Below, piece by piece: positions 7,130 to 15,449 of a stretch of DNA of 64,000 nucleotides; position 1 is the first letter of the stretch; each line of letters starts with the position of its first letter. Source of the DNA: JACVRX01 sp963831385 (GTDB taxonomy: Bacteria > Actinomycetota > Actinomycetes > Jiangellales > Jiangellaceae); the NCBI GenBank assembly GCA_963831385.1, contig CAWHPW010000021.1:1-64000 (forward strand), in the 5' to 3' direction. The notes beneath the pieces are model-generated. The model was not told the DNA's origin and did not search any database. It saw nothing but the letters and a program-made list of their open reading frames with translations. Made by a program: the position numbers and the translations under genes.

Positions 7130-8791
7130 ATGACCGTTGGACCGCGCACCGTCACTGCGCCGCGAGGGTCCACCCTGCACGCCAAAGGCTGGCCGCAGGA
7201 GGCGGCGCTGCGAATGCTGCAGAACAACCTCGACCCGGAGGTCGCCGAACACCCCGAGGACCTCGTCGTATACGGCGGAACCGGGCGTGCTGCGCGCGAC
7301 TGGCCCAGCTTTGAAGCCTTGGTGCGCACGCTCACCACCCTCGGGCACGACGAGACGATGCTCGTGCAGTCGGGCCGGCCCGTCGGCGTGATGCGCACCC
7401 ATGAATGGGCGCCACGGGTCCTGATCGCCAACTCGAACCTGGTGGGTGACTGGGCGACCTGGGAGGAGTTCAGGCGCCTCGAATCTCTCGGCCTGACGAT
7501 GTATGGGCAGATGACGGCCGGCTCGTGGATCTACATCGGCACCCAAGGAATTCTCCAGGGGACGTACGAGACGTTCGCCGCCGTGGCAGCCAAGCGGTTC
7601 GGCGGCTCGCTGGCCGGCACAATCACGCTGACCGCTGGCCTGGGCGGAATGGGCGGGGCGCAGCCGCTGGCGGTGACGATGAACGACGGTGTCGCGATCG
7701 TCGTCGAATGCGACCCATCACGGATCCGGCGCCGGATCGAGCACCGCTACCTCGACGTCGAGGCCGAATCGATAGACGAGGCGGTGCGGCTTGGGTACGA
7801 AGCACGCGACGCACGGCGGGCGTTGTCGATCGGTGTGCTTGGCAACGCGGCGACCATCGTCCCGGATCTGCTGGCCCGCTCGGCGGAGATCGACGTTGTC
7901 ACCGACCAGACGTCCGCCCACGATCCGCTGGCCTATCTGCCGCTGGGTGTCGAGTTCGAGGACTGGGTGGCCGAGCGGGAGAAGGATCCCGCCGGTTTCA
8001 CGATCCGCGCGCGGGAGTCGATGGCAGCGCACGTCGAGGCGATGGTCGGCTTCCAGGATGCCGGCGCCGAGGTGTTCGACTACGGCAACTCGATCCGGGG
8101 TGAAGCGCAGCTCGCCGGATATGAGCGGGCATTCGACTTCCCTGGATTCGTCCCCGCCTACATCCGGCCGCTGTTCTGCGAAGGCAAGGGCCCATTCCGC
8201 TGGGTCGCGCTCTCCGGCGCTCCGGCGGACATCGCAGCGACCGATGCGGCCGTGCTCGAGCTGTTCCCGGAGAACGAATCGCTCGCCCGATGGATTCGCC
8301 TCGCCGGCGAGCGTGTGCACTTCCAGGGCCTGCCCGCGCGGATCTGCTGGCTCGGTTACGGCGAACGCGACCGCGCCGGCGAGCGATTCAACGACATGGT
8401 CGCCTCCGGTGCGCTGCAGGCGCCGGTCGTGATCGGCCGCGACCACCTCGACTGCGGATCGGTGGCCTCGCCGTACCGCGAGACCGAGGCGATGGCCGAC
8501 GGTTCCGACGCCATCGCCGACTGGCCACTGCTCAACGCGCTGGTCAACACGGCGTCCGGTGCGACCTGGGTCTCGATCCACCACGGCGGTGGCGTCGGTA
8601 TCGGGCGGTCGATCCACGCCGGGCAGGTGACTGTGGCCGACGGCACGCCGTTGGCCAGGGAGAAGATCGCCCGCGTGCTGACGAACGATCCCGGGATGGG
8701 AGTGATCAGGCATGTCGACGCCGGATACGAGCAAGCGCTGGACGTCGCCGACAGTCGGGGCGTACGGGTGCCGATGCGGGAAGGACCGTGA
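7130..8791 (+). CDS. hutU: Urocanate hydratase
   Basis: Second Hut step: urocanate to 4-imidazolone-5-propionate, with tightly bound NAD. The 553-residue protein has YGGTGRAARDWPSF, TAGSWIYIGTQGILQGTYE, the NAD-binding LTAGLGGMGGAQPLA, and DHLDCGSVASPYRETEAM, which carries the conserved active-site cysteine, then SIHHGGGVGIGRSIHAGQ. GAGGAG at 7118-7123 stands 6 bases before the ATG at 7130; an upstream ATG at 7082 overlaps the hutH stop but has no ribosome site. The next gene starts 2 bases after the stop. Confidence 0.97.
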   Translation: MTVGPRTVTAPRGSTLHAKGWPQEAALRMLQNNLDPEVAEHPEDLVVYGGTGRAARDWPSFEALVRTLTTLGHDETMLVQSGRPVGVMRTHEWAPRVLIANSNLVGDWATWEEFRRLESLGLTMYGQMTAGSWIYIGTQGILQGTYETFAAVAAKRFGGSLAGTITLTAGLGGMGGAQPLAVTMNDGVAIVVECDPSRIRRRIEHRYLDVEAESIDEAVRLGYEARDARRALSIGVLGNAATIVPDLLARSAEIDVVTDQTSAHDPLAYLPLGVEFEDWVAEREKDPAGFTIRARESMAAHVEAMVGFQDAGAEVFDYGNSIRGEAQLAGYERAFDFPGFVPAYIRPLFCEGKGPFRWVALSGAPADIAATDAAVLELFPENESLARWIRLAGERVHFQGLPARICWLGYGERDRAGERFNDMVASGALQAPVVIGRDHLDCGSVASPYRETEAMADGSDAIADWPLLNALVNTASGATWVSIHHGGGVGIGRSIHAGQVTVADGTPLAREKIARVLTNDPGMGVIRHVDAGYEQALDVADSRGVRVPMREGP

Positions 8792-8793
8792 CA

Positions 8794-10203
8794 ATGCCAG
8801 TTGACGTCGCGGCGCTGCGACGCACATCCCAGGGTGAAGTGATCCTTCCGGGGGACGCGGCTTACGACCCGGCGCGGCGGGTGTGGAACGCCATGGTCGA
8901 CAAGCGGCCGGCCGTCATCGTCCGCTGCACGTCGGCGGAGGACGTGGCGGCCACGATCCGGTTCGCGCGGGAGAACGAGCTGGAAATCGGCGTGCGGTGC
9001 GGTGGCCACAGTGTGACCGGTCAGGCAGTGCCAGACGGCGGGTTGATGGTGGATCTCACCGGAATGGCCGCTGTCCGGGTGGAACCGGACCGACGCCGCG
9101 CCTGGGTGCAGGGCGGCGCGTTGCTTGGCGCTCTGGACCGGGCCAGCCAGCAGTTCGACCTCGCCACGCCATCGGGCAACGTTTCGCACACCGGGGTCGG
9201 CGGTCTGACGCTCGGCGGCGGCATGGGGTGGCTGGCTCGGCAGTTCGGACTCGCCTGCGACAACGTCAAGTCATTTCAGTTGGTAACCGCGGACGGTGAA
9301 GTACTGCACGTGGATGACGAGGAGAACCGTGAGCTGTGCTGGGGCCTGCGCGGCGGTGGCGGCAACTTCGGCGTCGTCACCGAGTTCGAGTTCCAGCTGT
9401 ATCCGATGGGTTCGCCAGTAATATCCGTGGACCTCTCCTACGACCCAGACGATGCGCTGCCCGCCTTGCAGGGGTGGCGTGACCTCATCGCCGATGCTCC
9501 TCGGCAAGCCACGTTCACGGCGTGGGTCGGCACCTCCGGCGACTGGCCGTTCCTGCCAGCTGAGCTCCGCAACCGGCCACTCGCCAGGGTCGGGTACGTG
9601 TGGGTCGGCGATCCGGAGATGGGCCGCAGGCTGCTTCCCCAGTTCCGCGCGCTCGCAGCCCCGCTGCACGAAGCCGTCGACGAGTTGTCCTACCTCGAAC
9701 TACAGAGCATCGGCGACGACATCGGCGCGCCGCCCACGCGGCGCTACTGGAAAGGTCACTTGCTGCCCGAACTGACCGACGACGCACTCGAGGTGTTCCT
9801 GACCCGAGGAGCGAACGGCACCGCACCCGCTTACGGCGGCGTGCTGCCGTACGCCGGCCTCCAGACCTACGGCGGTGCAATCGCCGACGTGGACGGCTCG
9901 ACGTCCGCGTTCGGCCACCGCGACACGGTTGTGGAGTTCGTAGCGGCTGCACGCTGGTCCGAGCCGTCCGAGGACGACGCCCGGATGGCTGCAGCGCGCC
10001 GGTACGGGGCAGCGATGGAGCCCTTTGCGAGCGGCGTCTACGTCAACGCCCTCTCCGACGACGGGCAGAGTGGGCTGCGCCGGGCCTACCCGCCCGCCAC
10101 GTTGGACCGCCTCACGGCATTGAAGGATCGTTACGACCCCGACAACGTCTTCCATCTGAACCACAACATTCTCCCAAGCGGCGCCGCTGCAACTGTCCTC
10201 TGA
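8794..10203 (+). CDS. FAD-binding oxidoreductase (PCMH domain, BBE type)
   Basis: A 469-residue flavoprotein with an N-terminal PCMH-type FAD domain. The stretch VRCGGHSVTGQAV contains the histidine normally used for covalent FAD attachment, followed by GGLTLGGGMGWLARQFGLACDN and LRGGGGNFGVVTEFEF. The C-terminal berberine-bridge-like element is YDPDNVFHLNHNILP. Members oxidise sugars, alcohols or nitrogen heterocycles; the substrate is not predictable. Its place directly behind hutU, with 2 bases between them, suggests a role on a histidine-derived compound, but that is inference. The start is the ATG at 8794; any longer frame from 8290 is read-through in the hutU shadow frame. Confidence 0.88.
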   Translation: MPVDVAALRRTSQGEVILPGDAAYDPARRVWNAMVDKRPAVIVRCTSAEDVAATIRFARENELEIGVRCGGHSVTGQAVPDGGLMVDLTGMAAVRVEPDRRRAWVQGGALLGALDRASQQFDLATPSGNVSHTGVGGLTLGGGMGWLARQFGLACDNVKSFQLVTADGEVLHVDDEENRELCWGLRGGGGNFGVVTEFEFQLYPMGSPVISVDLSYDPDDALPALQGWRDLIADAPRQATFTAWVGTSGDWPFLPAELRNRPLARVGYVWVGDPEMGRRLLPQFRALAAPLHEAVDELSYLELQSIGDDIGAPPTRRYWKGHLLPELTDDALEVFLTRGANGTAPAYGGVLPYAGLQTYGGAIADVDGSTSAFGHRDTVVEFVAAARWSEPSEDDARMAAARRYGAAMEPFASGVYVNALSDDGQSGLRRAYPPATLDRLTALKDRYDPDNVFHLNHNILPSGAAATVL

Positions 10204-10223
10204 TCAACGGGATGTGCGGGTAG

Positions 10224-11510
10224 ATGAGCTTCGACGGGCTGTGGGACTCGCTGTTGCCCATCGGGCGGGAGCCGTCGACGGGCGGGTACCGGCGGTTTGC
10301 TTGGACGAGTGCCGATCTCGAATGCCGGGAGTGGTTCACCGCCGCAGCCGGGGAGCGAGGGCTGGCGGTGGAGGCCGACCGAGCCAAGAACCTCTGGGCC
10401 TGGTGGGGTGACCCGGCGGCTGGTGATGCGTTGGTGCTCGGGTCGCATCTGGATTCGGTACCGGACGGCGGTGCCTTTGACGGTCCGCTAGGTGTTGTGT
10501 CGGCATTCGCCGCTCTCGATGTGGCCCGCGGCCGGGCCCTCGAGCCGAGCCGACCGATCGGGGTGGTGGCGTTCGCCGACGAGGAAGGCGCCCGATTCGG
10601 ATTGGCATGCGTCGGCTCTCGGCTCCTGACCGGAGCCCTGACGGCCGAGCGGACGCTGGCCTTGCGCGACGGCGACGGCACGACCATGGCGGAGGCGGTG
10701 CGCGCGGCCGGGCACGACCCGACCGGCGTCGGAGCGGATCCCGAGCGAGTCGCGCGCATTGGCTGCTTCGTCGAACTGCACATCGAGCAGGGACGTGCCC
10801 GGCCCGATTCGTGGGGTGCGGCGGTCCCGGCGACCGACGACCCACACGGGCTGGTCGACCTCGACCGAGCCGTCGGCGTCGCCAGCAGCATCTGGCCGCA
10901 CGGGCGCTGGCGGCTCGATTTCAGCGGCCGTGCCGATCACGCCGGGACGACCCGGCTGACAGACCGCGACGACCCGATGCTGGCCTACGCCGCGACGGTG
11001 CTCGCCGGCCGTGACGCCGCCAAGAGGCACGACGCGCTGGCGACGTTCGGCAAGGTCATCGTCGAGCCGAACGGTGTCAATGCGATCCCGTCCCGGGTCA
11101 CAGCCTGGCTGGACGCCCGCGGCCCCGACGAAGCCCGTGTCCGTGCGGTTGTCGCCGAGTTGTCAGCCCGGACAAGCCGCCAGTCAGGGGAGACCAACGA
11201 CTTTGCCCTGGCAGGTCGCGAGCGGCCGCAGGTGCAGGTCACCGAGGAGTCGTGGACGCCCAGCACTGTGTTCGACGTGGACCTTGGGTACCGGCTGGCG
11301 ACGCTGCTGGACGGGGCACCGGTGCTCCCGACCGGCGCCGGACACGACGCCGGGATCCTGGCCGCGGCCGGTGTGCCGTCGGCCATGCTCTTCGTGCGCA
11401 ACCCCACCGGTGTATCGCACTCGCCGGCCGAGCACGCCGACCGCGCCGACTGCCTGGTCGGGGTCGAGGCTCTGGCGCGTGTGGTCAGCGACGCAGTACT
11501 CACGGGGTAA
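10224..11510 (+). CDS. M20 amidohydrolase, hydantoinase/carbamoylase family; candidate N-formylglutamate hydrolase
   Basis: A 428-residue metal-dependent amidohydrolase of the allantoate amidohydrolase / N-carbamoyl amino-acid hydrolase type. Metal-ligand motifs appear in order: GSHLDSVPDGGAFDGPLGV (His, Asp), ADEEGARF (Glu), VELHIEQG (His) and NPTGVSHSPAEH (His). Automatic pipelines would call it allantoate amidohydrolase. Here it sits between hutU and hutF, and no hutG is present, so it most likely removes the formyl group from N-formylglutamate, the product of HutF. That assignment rests on context, not on a diagnostic residue. Confidence 0.85.
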   Translation: MSFDGLWDSLLPIGREPSTGGYRRFAWTSADLECREWFTAAAGERGLAVEADRAKNLWAWWGDPAAGDALVLGSHLDSVPDGGAFDGPLGVVSAFAALDVARGRALEPSRPIGVVAFADEEGARFGLACVGSRLLTGALTAERTLALRDGDGTTMAEAVRAAGHDPTGVGADPERVARIGCFVELHIEQGRARPDSWGAAVPATDDPHGLVDLDRAVGVASSIWPHGRWRLDFSGRADHAGTTRLTDRDDPMLAYAATVLAGRDAAKRHDALATFGKVIVEPNGVNAIPSRVTAWLDARGPDEARVRAVVAELSARTSRQSGETNDFALAGRERPQVQVTEESWTPSTVFDVDLGYRLATLLDGAPVLPTGAGHDAGILAAAGVPSAMLFVRNPTGVSHSPAEHADRADCLVGVEALARVVSDAVLTG

Positions 11511-11575
11511 GGAGGCATCTCATCGACAGGCAGCGACCGCGGTTCGGTTGGTCACCGCATCCTGGAGCCAAACGT

Positions 11576-12163
11576 GTGCGCCGGTCCGACGTTCCCACGG
11601 AGGTGACCAAGGACGGCCGGCGCTGGCCGATCGGCACCGCCACGGACGTAGCCTGGGTCGCGAATGCAACAGTTGTCGACAAGACCATCACCGCCGCGAT
11701 CCCGCCAGTCTTCGACGCCTACGCGACTTTCCATGAGCTCGGGGACGAAGCCCCCTTCATCGCCGCACACGAACGGGCGGTTGTCGAGCATCTTGTCGAC
11801 CTGTCAGGCGACCAGCCGTGGTGGCTGGGTTACTTGGACACCGGCGCGACCGATGTCGTTTTCCCCGACGCTCCAATGGTGAGCCTCTACTCCGACTGGG
11901 ACTATGTGCTCGTCGAGGCGGGGGCGGAGCAAGCCCTGACCTGGCGGGTCGGACACATGCGGTCGCCCCAGTACGGCGTGTTGCCGGACCTGTTCTTCCC
12001 AGTCGACCGGAGTTGGCTGGTCTCCGCATTGTGGGACGACGCCTGGACCTGTGTGGGGGGCACGACCGAGCTCATCGAGCGGTTACGCCTTGACCCGCGA
12101 ATCCAGGCCCGGCCAGTTCAGCTGGGTGAGGACGCCACTCCACCCGGCCGCAAGTCCCTCTAG
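11576..12163 (+). CDS. Conserved-looking hypothetical protein (195 aa)
   Basis: I do not recognise the family. From the GTG at 11576 (TGGAG about 9 bases upstream) it encodes a soluble, acidic, tryptophan-rich protein with PWWLGYLDTGATD in the middle, VSLYSDWDYVLVEAGAEQAL, and a C-terminal DAWTCVGGTTELIERL. There are no membrane segments or signal peptide. It is flanked by the M20 hydrolase and a methyltransferase on the same strand, with only 19 bases to the next start, so it may belong to the same transcript. Confidence 0.6.
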   Translation: MRRSDVPTEVTKDGRRWPIGTATDVAWVANATVVDKTITAAIPPVFDAYATFHELGDEAPFIAAHERAVVEHLVDLSGDQPWWLGYLDTGATDVVFPDAPMVSLYSDWDYVLVEAGAEQALTWRVGHMRSPQYGVLPDLFFPVDRSWLVSALWDDAWTCVGGTTELIERLRLDPRIQARPVQLGEDATPPGRKSL

Positions 12164-12182
12164 CGTCACTACGGGAAGCGTG

Positions 12183-12872
12183 ATGGAGGCTGACCTCGGC
12201 AAGGACATCAGCGAGGTGCGCCGTCGACTTGCTCTCGATGGTCCACCCTGGACCCGCGCCATAGACGGCGATTTCGACCGGGTTACCGTGCCGGAACGGG
12301 ATTGCGACCTGCTCCGCGACCTGCTGATCACCGAAGGCGTGGAGACGGTTGTGGAGATCGGCCTCGCGTATGGCAGCACGGCACTAGCCATCGGCCAGGC
12401 GCTGCTGACCGTCGGCGCACCCCAACCGCAGCACGTCATCATCGACCCTCTGCAGGACACGGAATGGCGCGACGTGGGCTGGCAGCTGCTTCGATCGGCC
12501 GGGTTAGACCGAATAGTTCGGCTGATCCGCCAGCCATCATCGATGGCGTTGCCACAGCTGGTTGGCGAGAAGTTCACCGCCGATGCGGCATTTGTCGATG
12601 GCAGCCACCGATTCCATGAGGTGTTCGTCGACCTGTACTTCCTCCGCAAGGTCGTCCGACCAGGCGGACTGATCATCGTGGACGACTATGGTTGGTCTTC
12701 TGTGCACACCGCGGCGCGCTACTACGAGAAGAACATGGGATGGCTAACCGTCCACGGCGCCTTTGACGACGGCACGATCGACCATGCCAGCGGGGAGCCA
12801 CGAATGCAGGCACTCCGGCTGCCCGATCCCCCGTTCGAGCCTGCATTCGAGCAGTTCCAGCCGTTCCATTAG
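12183..12872 (+). CDS. Class I SAM-dependent methyltransferase (Methyltransf_24 / O-methyltransferase-like)
   Basis: A 229-residue protein with the SAM-binding motif I region VETVVEIGLAYGSTALAIG (near residue 55), the acidic loop HVIIDPLQD, FVDGSHRFHEVFVDLYF with the conserved aspartate, and PGGLIIVDDYGW near the end of the fold. This matches the Methyltransf_24 group found next to biosynthetic or surface-modification genes; the substrate is unknown. The start is the ATG at 12183 with GGGAAG upstream. A longer frame from 12051 overlaps the previous gene and is not supported. Confidence 0.8.
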   Translation: MEADLGKDISEVRRRLALDGPPWTRAIDGDFDRVTVPERDCDLLRDLLITEGVETVVEIGLAYGSTALAIGQALLTVGAPQPQHVIIDPLQDTEWRDVGWQLLRSAGLDRIVRLIRQPSSMALPQLVGEKFTADAAFVDGSHRFHEVFVDLYFLRKVVRPGGLIIVDDYGWSSVHTAARYYEKNMGWLTVHGAFDDGTIDHASGEPRMQALRLPDPPFEPAFEQFQPFH

Positions 12873-12964
12873 CCCAGCGGCTGGCCGGCGCCACCCGCTC
12901 GGATGTGGGAGACCGTAGTCAGGCGGGAGCGGCCGACCGCGTCCGCGTCTGGGTCTGGTGGCTC

Positions 12965-13987
12965 TCAGTCGAAGATGCCGGAGTAGGCGTTGAGCGCCGG
13001 CTGACCGCCGAGGTGGGCGTAGAGGACGGTGGATTCCTTCGGGATCTCTCCCGAGCGGACCAGGTCGATGAGTCCAGCCATCGACTTCCCCTCGTATACG
13101 GGGTCGAGGATCACGCCCTCGAGCGAGCCGCAGAGCTTGATGGCGTCGATGGTCGACTCGACGGGGATCCCGTAGAGATCGCCGGCCCAGCCCCCGAGGA
13201 CGGTGATCTCGTCGTCACGCAGGTCGCGGCCGAGCTCGATGAGTTCGGCCGTGTGACTGGCTATCCGGGCGACCTGGTCGCGGGTCTTGTCGAGCGTCGC
13301 GGACGCGTCGATGCCGAGTATCCGGCGTGGGCGGCCATCGGCGGAGTTCTGCAGGGCCGCGAAGCCGGCGATCATGCCGGCGTGCGTGGAGCCGGTCACT
13401 GTGCAGACGACGATCGTGTCGAAGAAGACGCCGAACTGCTGCTCTTGCTCGGCGACCTCGAACGCCCAGTTGGCGAAGCCGAGTCCTCCGAGCGGGTGCT
13501 CGGAGGCGCCGGCGGGGATGCCGTATGGGATCCCGCCAGCCTCCTCCACCTCACGCAGCGCGTCCTCCCACGAGTTGCGGATGCCGATGTCGAAGCCGGC
13601 TGGGTCGAGTCGCACGTCGGCGGCCATGATGCGCGACAGGAGGATATTGCCGACCTTGTCGTTGGCAGGGTCGTCCCAATCGACCCATTTCTCCTGAACG
13701 AGGCGGCACTTCAGGCCGAGCTTTGCGGCGACGGCCGCGACTTGGCGGGTGTGGTTCGACTGGATGCCGCCAATCGAAACCAGCGTGTTCGCCCCCTTGG
13801 CGAGTGCGTCGGGGACAAGGTACTCAAGCTTGCGGATCTTGTTCCCGCCGAAGGCGAGCCCTGAGTTGCAGTCTTCGCGCTTGGCCCAGACGGTCGCACC
13901 AGCGAGGTGCTTGGTGAGTCGGTCCAGCTGATGGATGGGGCTCGGCCCGAAGGTGAGCGGGTAGCGCGGAAAGTCGTGCAGCTTCAT
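12965..13987 (-). CDS. acdS: 1-aminocyclopropane-1-carboxylate deaminase
   Basis: PLP enzyme that splits the ethylene precursor ACC into 2-oxobutanoate and ammonia. The 340-residue product begins MKLHDFPRYPLTFGPSPI and shows KREDCNSGLAFGGNK with the PLP lysine at residue 50, VSIGGIQSNHTRQVAA, and CTVTGSTHAGM. The two residues used to tell true ACC deaminase from D-cysteine desulfhydrase are present by alignment from memory: Glu in LEGVILDPVYEGKS and Leu in VLYAHLGGQPAL. It is transcribed away from hutF across a 69-bp gap that must hold both promoters. This trait is typical of plant-associated and soil bacteria. Confidence 0.93.
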   Translation of the reverse strand: MKLHDFPRYPLTFGPSPIHQLDRLTKHLAGATVWAKREDCNSGLAFGGNKIRKLEYLVPDALAKGANTLVSIGGIQSNHTRQVAAVAAKLGLKCRLVQEKWVDWDDPANDKVGNILLSRIMAADVRLDPAGFDIGIRNSWEDALREVEEAGGIPYGIPAGASEHPLGGLGFANWAFEVAEQEQQFGVFFDTIVVCTVTGSTHAGMIAGFAALQNSADGRPRRILGIDASATLDKTRDQVARIASHTAELIELGRDLRDDEITVLGGWAGDLYGIPVESTIDAIKLCGSLEGVILDPVYEGKSMAGLIDLVRSGEIPKESTVLYAHLGGQPALNAYSGIFD

Positions 13988-14056
13988 CGTGGTCTCCTTC
14001 GGTCAGTATGCCGATGCGGCCGCATCGGTGGCCTGTTGGTCGGACAGGATGGCTCA

Positions 14057-15364
14057 GTGACGGCCTTTTGGTGCGAGCGCGCCTGGCTTACTGACGGGCC
14101 AGCCGAACGGGTGCGCGTGACGGCCGACGACGGCGGGGTCGTGACCGCCATCGACGTCGGCATGGATGCGCAGCCGCGCGACACTCGTCTGGACGGGGTC
14201 GTCCTGCCCGGCTTCGCCAATGCCCACTCCCACGCCTTCCATCGCGCACTGCGCGGACGCACCCATGCCGGCGGCGGGACTTTCTGGACGTGGCGAGAGC
14301 GCATGTACGAGGTCGCCGCCCGGCTCGATCCCGACTCGTACCGGCGGCTCGCGACCGCCGTCTACGCCGAGATGGCGCTGGCCGGCGTGTCCTGCGTCGG
14401 TGAGTTCCACTACCTCCACCACGCACCCGGCGGGGATCGTTACGACGACCCCAACGTGATGGGAGAGGCCCTCCGGGAAGCCGCGCGTGCGGCCGGCATC
14501 CGGCTCACCCTCCTCGACACCTGCTATTTGATGGGCGGGATCGGCGAACCTCTCGACGAGACGCAACTCCGGTTCGGCGACGGCGACGCCGCCCGATGGG
14601 CCGAACGCGTCGCTGCCCTTGCACCCGACGCCAACTGCAGGATCGGCACAGCGATCCATTCGGTGCGCGCAGTGCCCGCCGACCAGATTCCTACGGTTGT
14701 GTCGGCAGCCGGGAGCCGTCCTCTTCACGTGCATGTCTCCGAGCAGCCGGCCGAGAACGAGCAGTGTGTCCGCGCGTACGGCATGACGCCGACGCAGCTG
14801 CTCTCTGACCGAGGCGCTCTGAATCCGACGACCACCGCGGTTCATGCCACACACCTGACCCGGCTGGACGTCGAGCTCCTCGGCATTGCTCGTACGACCG
14901 CCTGCTTCTGCCCGACGACCGAGCGGGATCTCGCCGACGGGATCGGTCCCGCCCGCGCACTCCGCGAGGCCGGCTCGCCGATCGCCCTCGGTTCTGACCA
15001 GCACGCTGTCATCGACCTGATCGAAGAGGCTCGGGCGTTGGAGATGCACGAGCGGCTGGCCAGTCGAGAGCGCGGGCGATTCACTCCAGTCGAACTGGTC
15101 GCTGCGCTGACCGAGGCGGGCCACGCAGCACTCGGCTGGCCGGAAGCCGGCCAGATCGCCGTCGGGTCGCTGTGCGACCTGGTCGCGGTCCGGCTGGACA
15201 GTCCGCGCACAGCCGGGGTTGATCCGGCTCAGGTGGTGCTCGCCGCGACCGCGGCCGACGTCCACACCGTCATCGTCGGTGGCCGCACCGTCGTCGGCGA
15301 CGGCCGGCACCTGCTCGGCGACGTCGGCTCCTTGCTGACCGATGCGCTCACCAGAGTCCGTTGA
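14057..15364 (+). CDS. hutF: Formimidoylglutamate deiminase
   Basis: Fourth step of the five-step Hut route: N-formimidoyl-glutamate to N-formylglutamate plus ammonia. The 435-residue amidohydrolase has the metal-binding pair in GFANAHSHAFHRALRGRTH, FWTWRERMY, HVHVSEQPAENEQC, CFCPTTERDL and GSDQHAVIDLIEEAR with the metal aspartate. The GTG at 14057 is preferred (AGGATGG upstream); frames extending to 13907 run through the divergent promoter. The next hut gene, hutI, lies 3.2 kb away behind a frameshifted exporter and a toxin-antitoxin pair. Confidence 0.94.
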   Translation: MTAFWCERAWLTDGPAERVRVTADDGGVVTAIDVGMDAQPRDTRLDGVVLPGFANAHSHAFHRALRGRTHAGGGTFWTWRERMYEVAARLDPDSYRRLATAVYAEMALAGVSCVGEFHYLHHAPGGDRYDDPNVMGEALREAARAAGIRLTLLDTCYLMGGIGEPLDETQLRFGDGDAARWAERVAALAPDANCRIGTAIHSVRAVPADQIPTVVSAAGSRPLHVHVSEQPAENEQCVRAYGMTPTQLLSDRGALNPTTTAVHATHLTRLDVELLGIARTTACFCPTTERDLADGIGPARALREAGSPIALGSDQHAVIDLIEEARALEMHERLASRERGRFTPVELVAALTEAGHAALGWPEAGQIAVGSLCDLVAVRLDSPRTAGVDPAQVVLAATAADVHTVIVGGRTVVGDGRHLLGDVGSLLTDALTRVR

Positions 15365-15449
15365 TCTTGGCAAGGTGGTCAACCCGTGACCGATTTGCCC
15401 GACCAGGTCGCCATGACCAACGAAGGAGGAAGCAGGACAACAGCCAACT

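Noticed and set aside
8290..8793. N-terminal extension of the FAD oxidoreductase frame
   Set aside because: The extra residues are arginine-rich and overlap hutU; the flavoprotein family starts at about 8794.
10224..11510. Allantoate amidohydrolase of purine catabolism
   Set aside because: The family fits, but no allantoin or urate genes are nearby and the gene lies between hutU and hutF, so a role in histidine degradation is more likely.
12905..13864. Plus-strand ORF opposite acdS
   Set aside because: Shadow frame without motifs; the ACC deaminase on the other strand is unmistakable.
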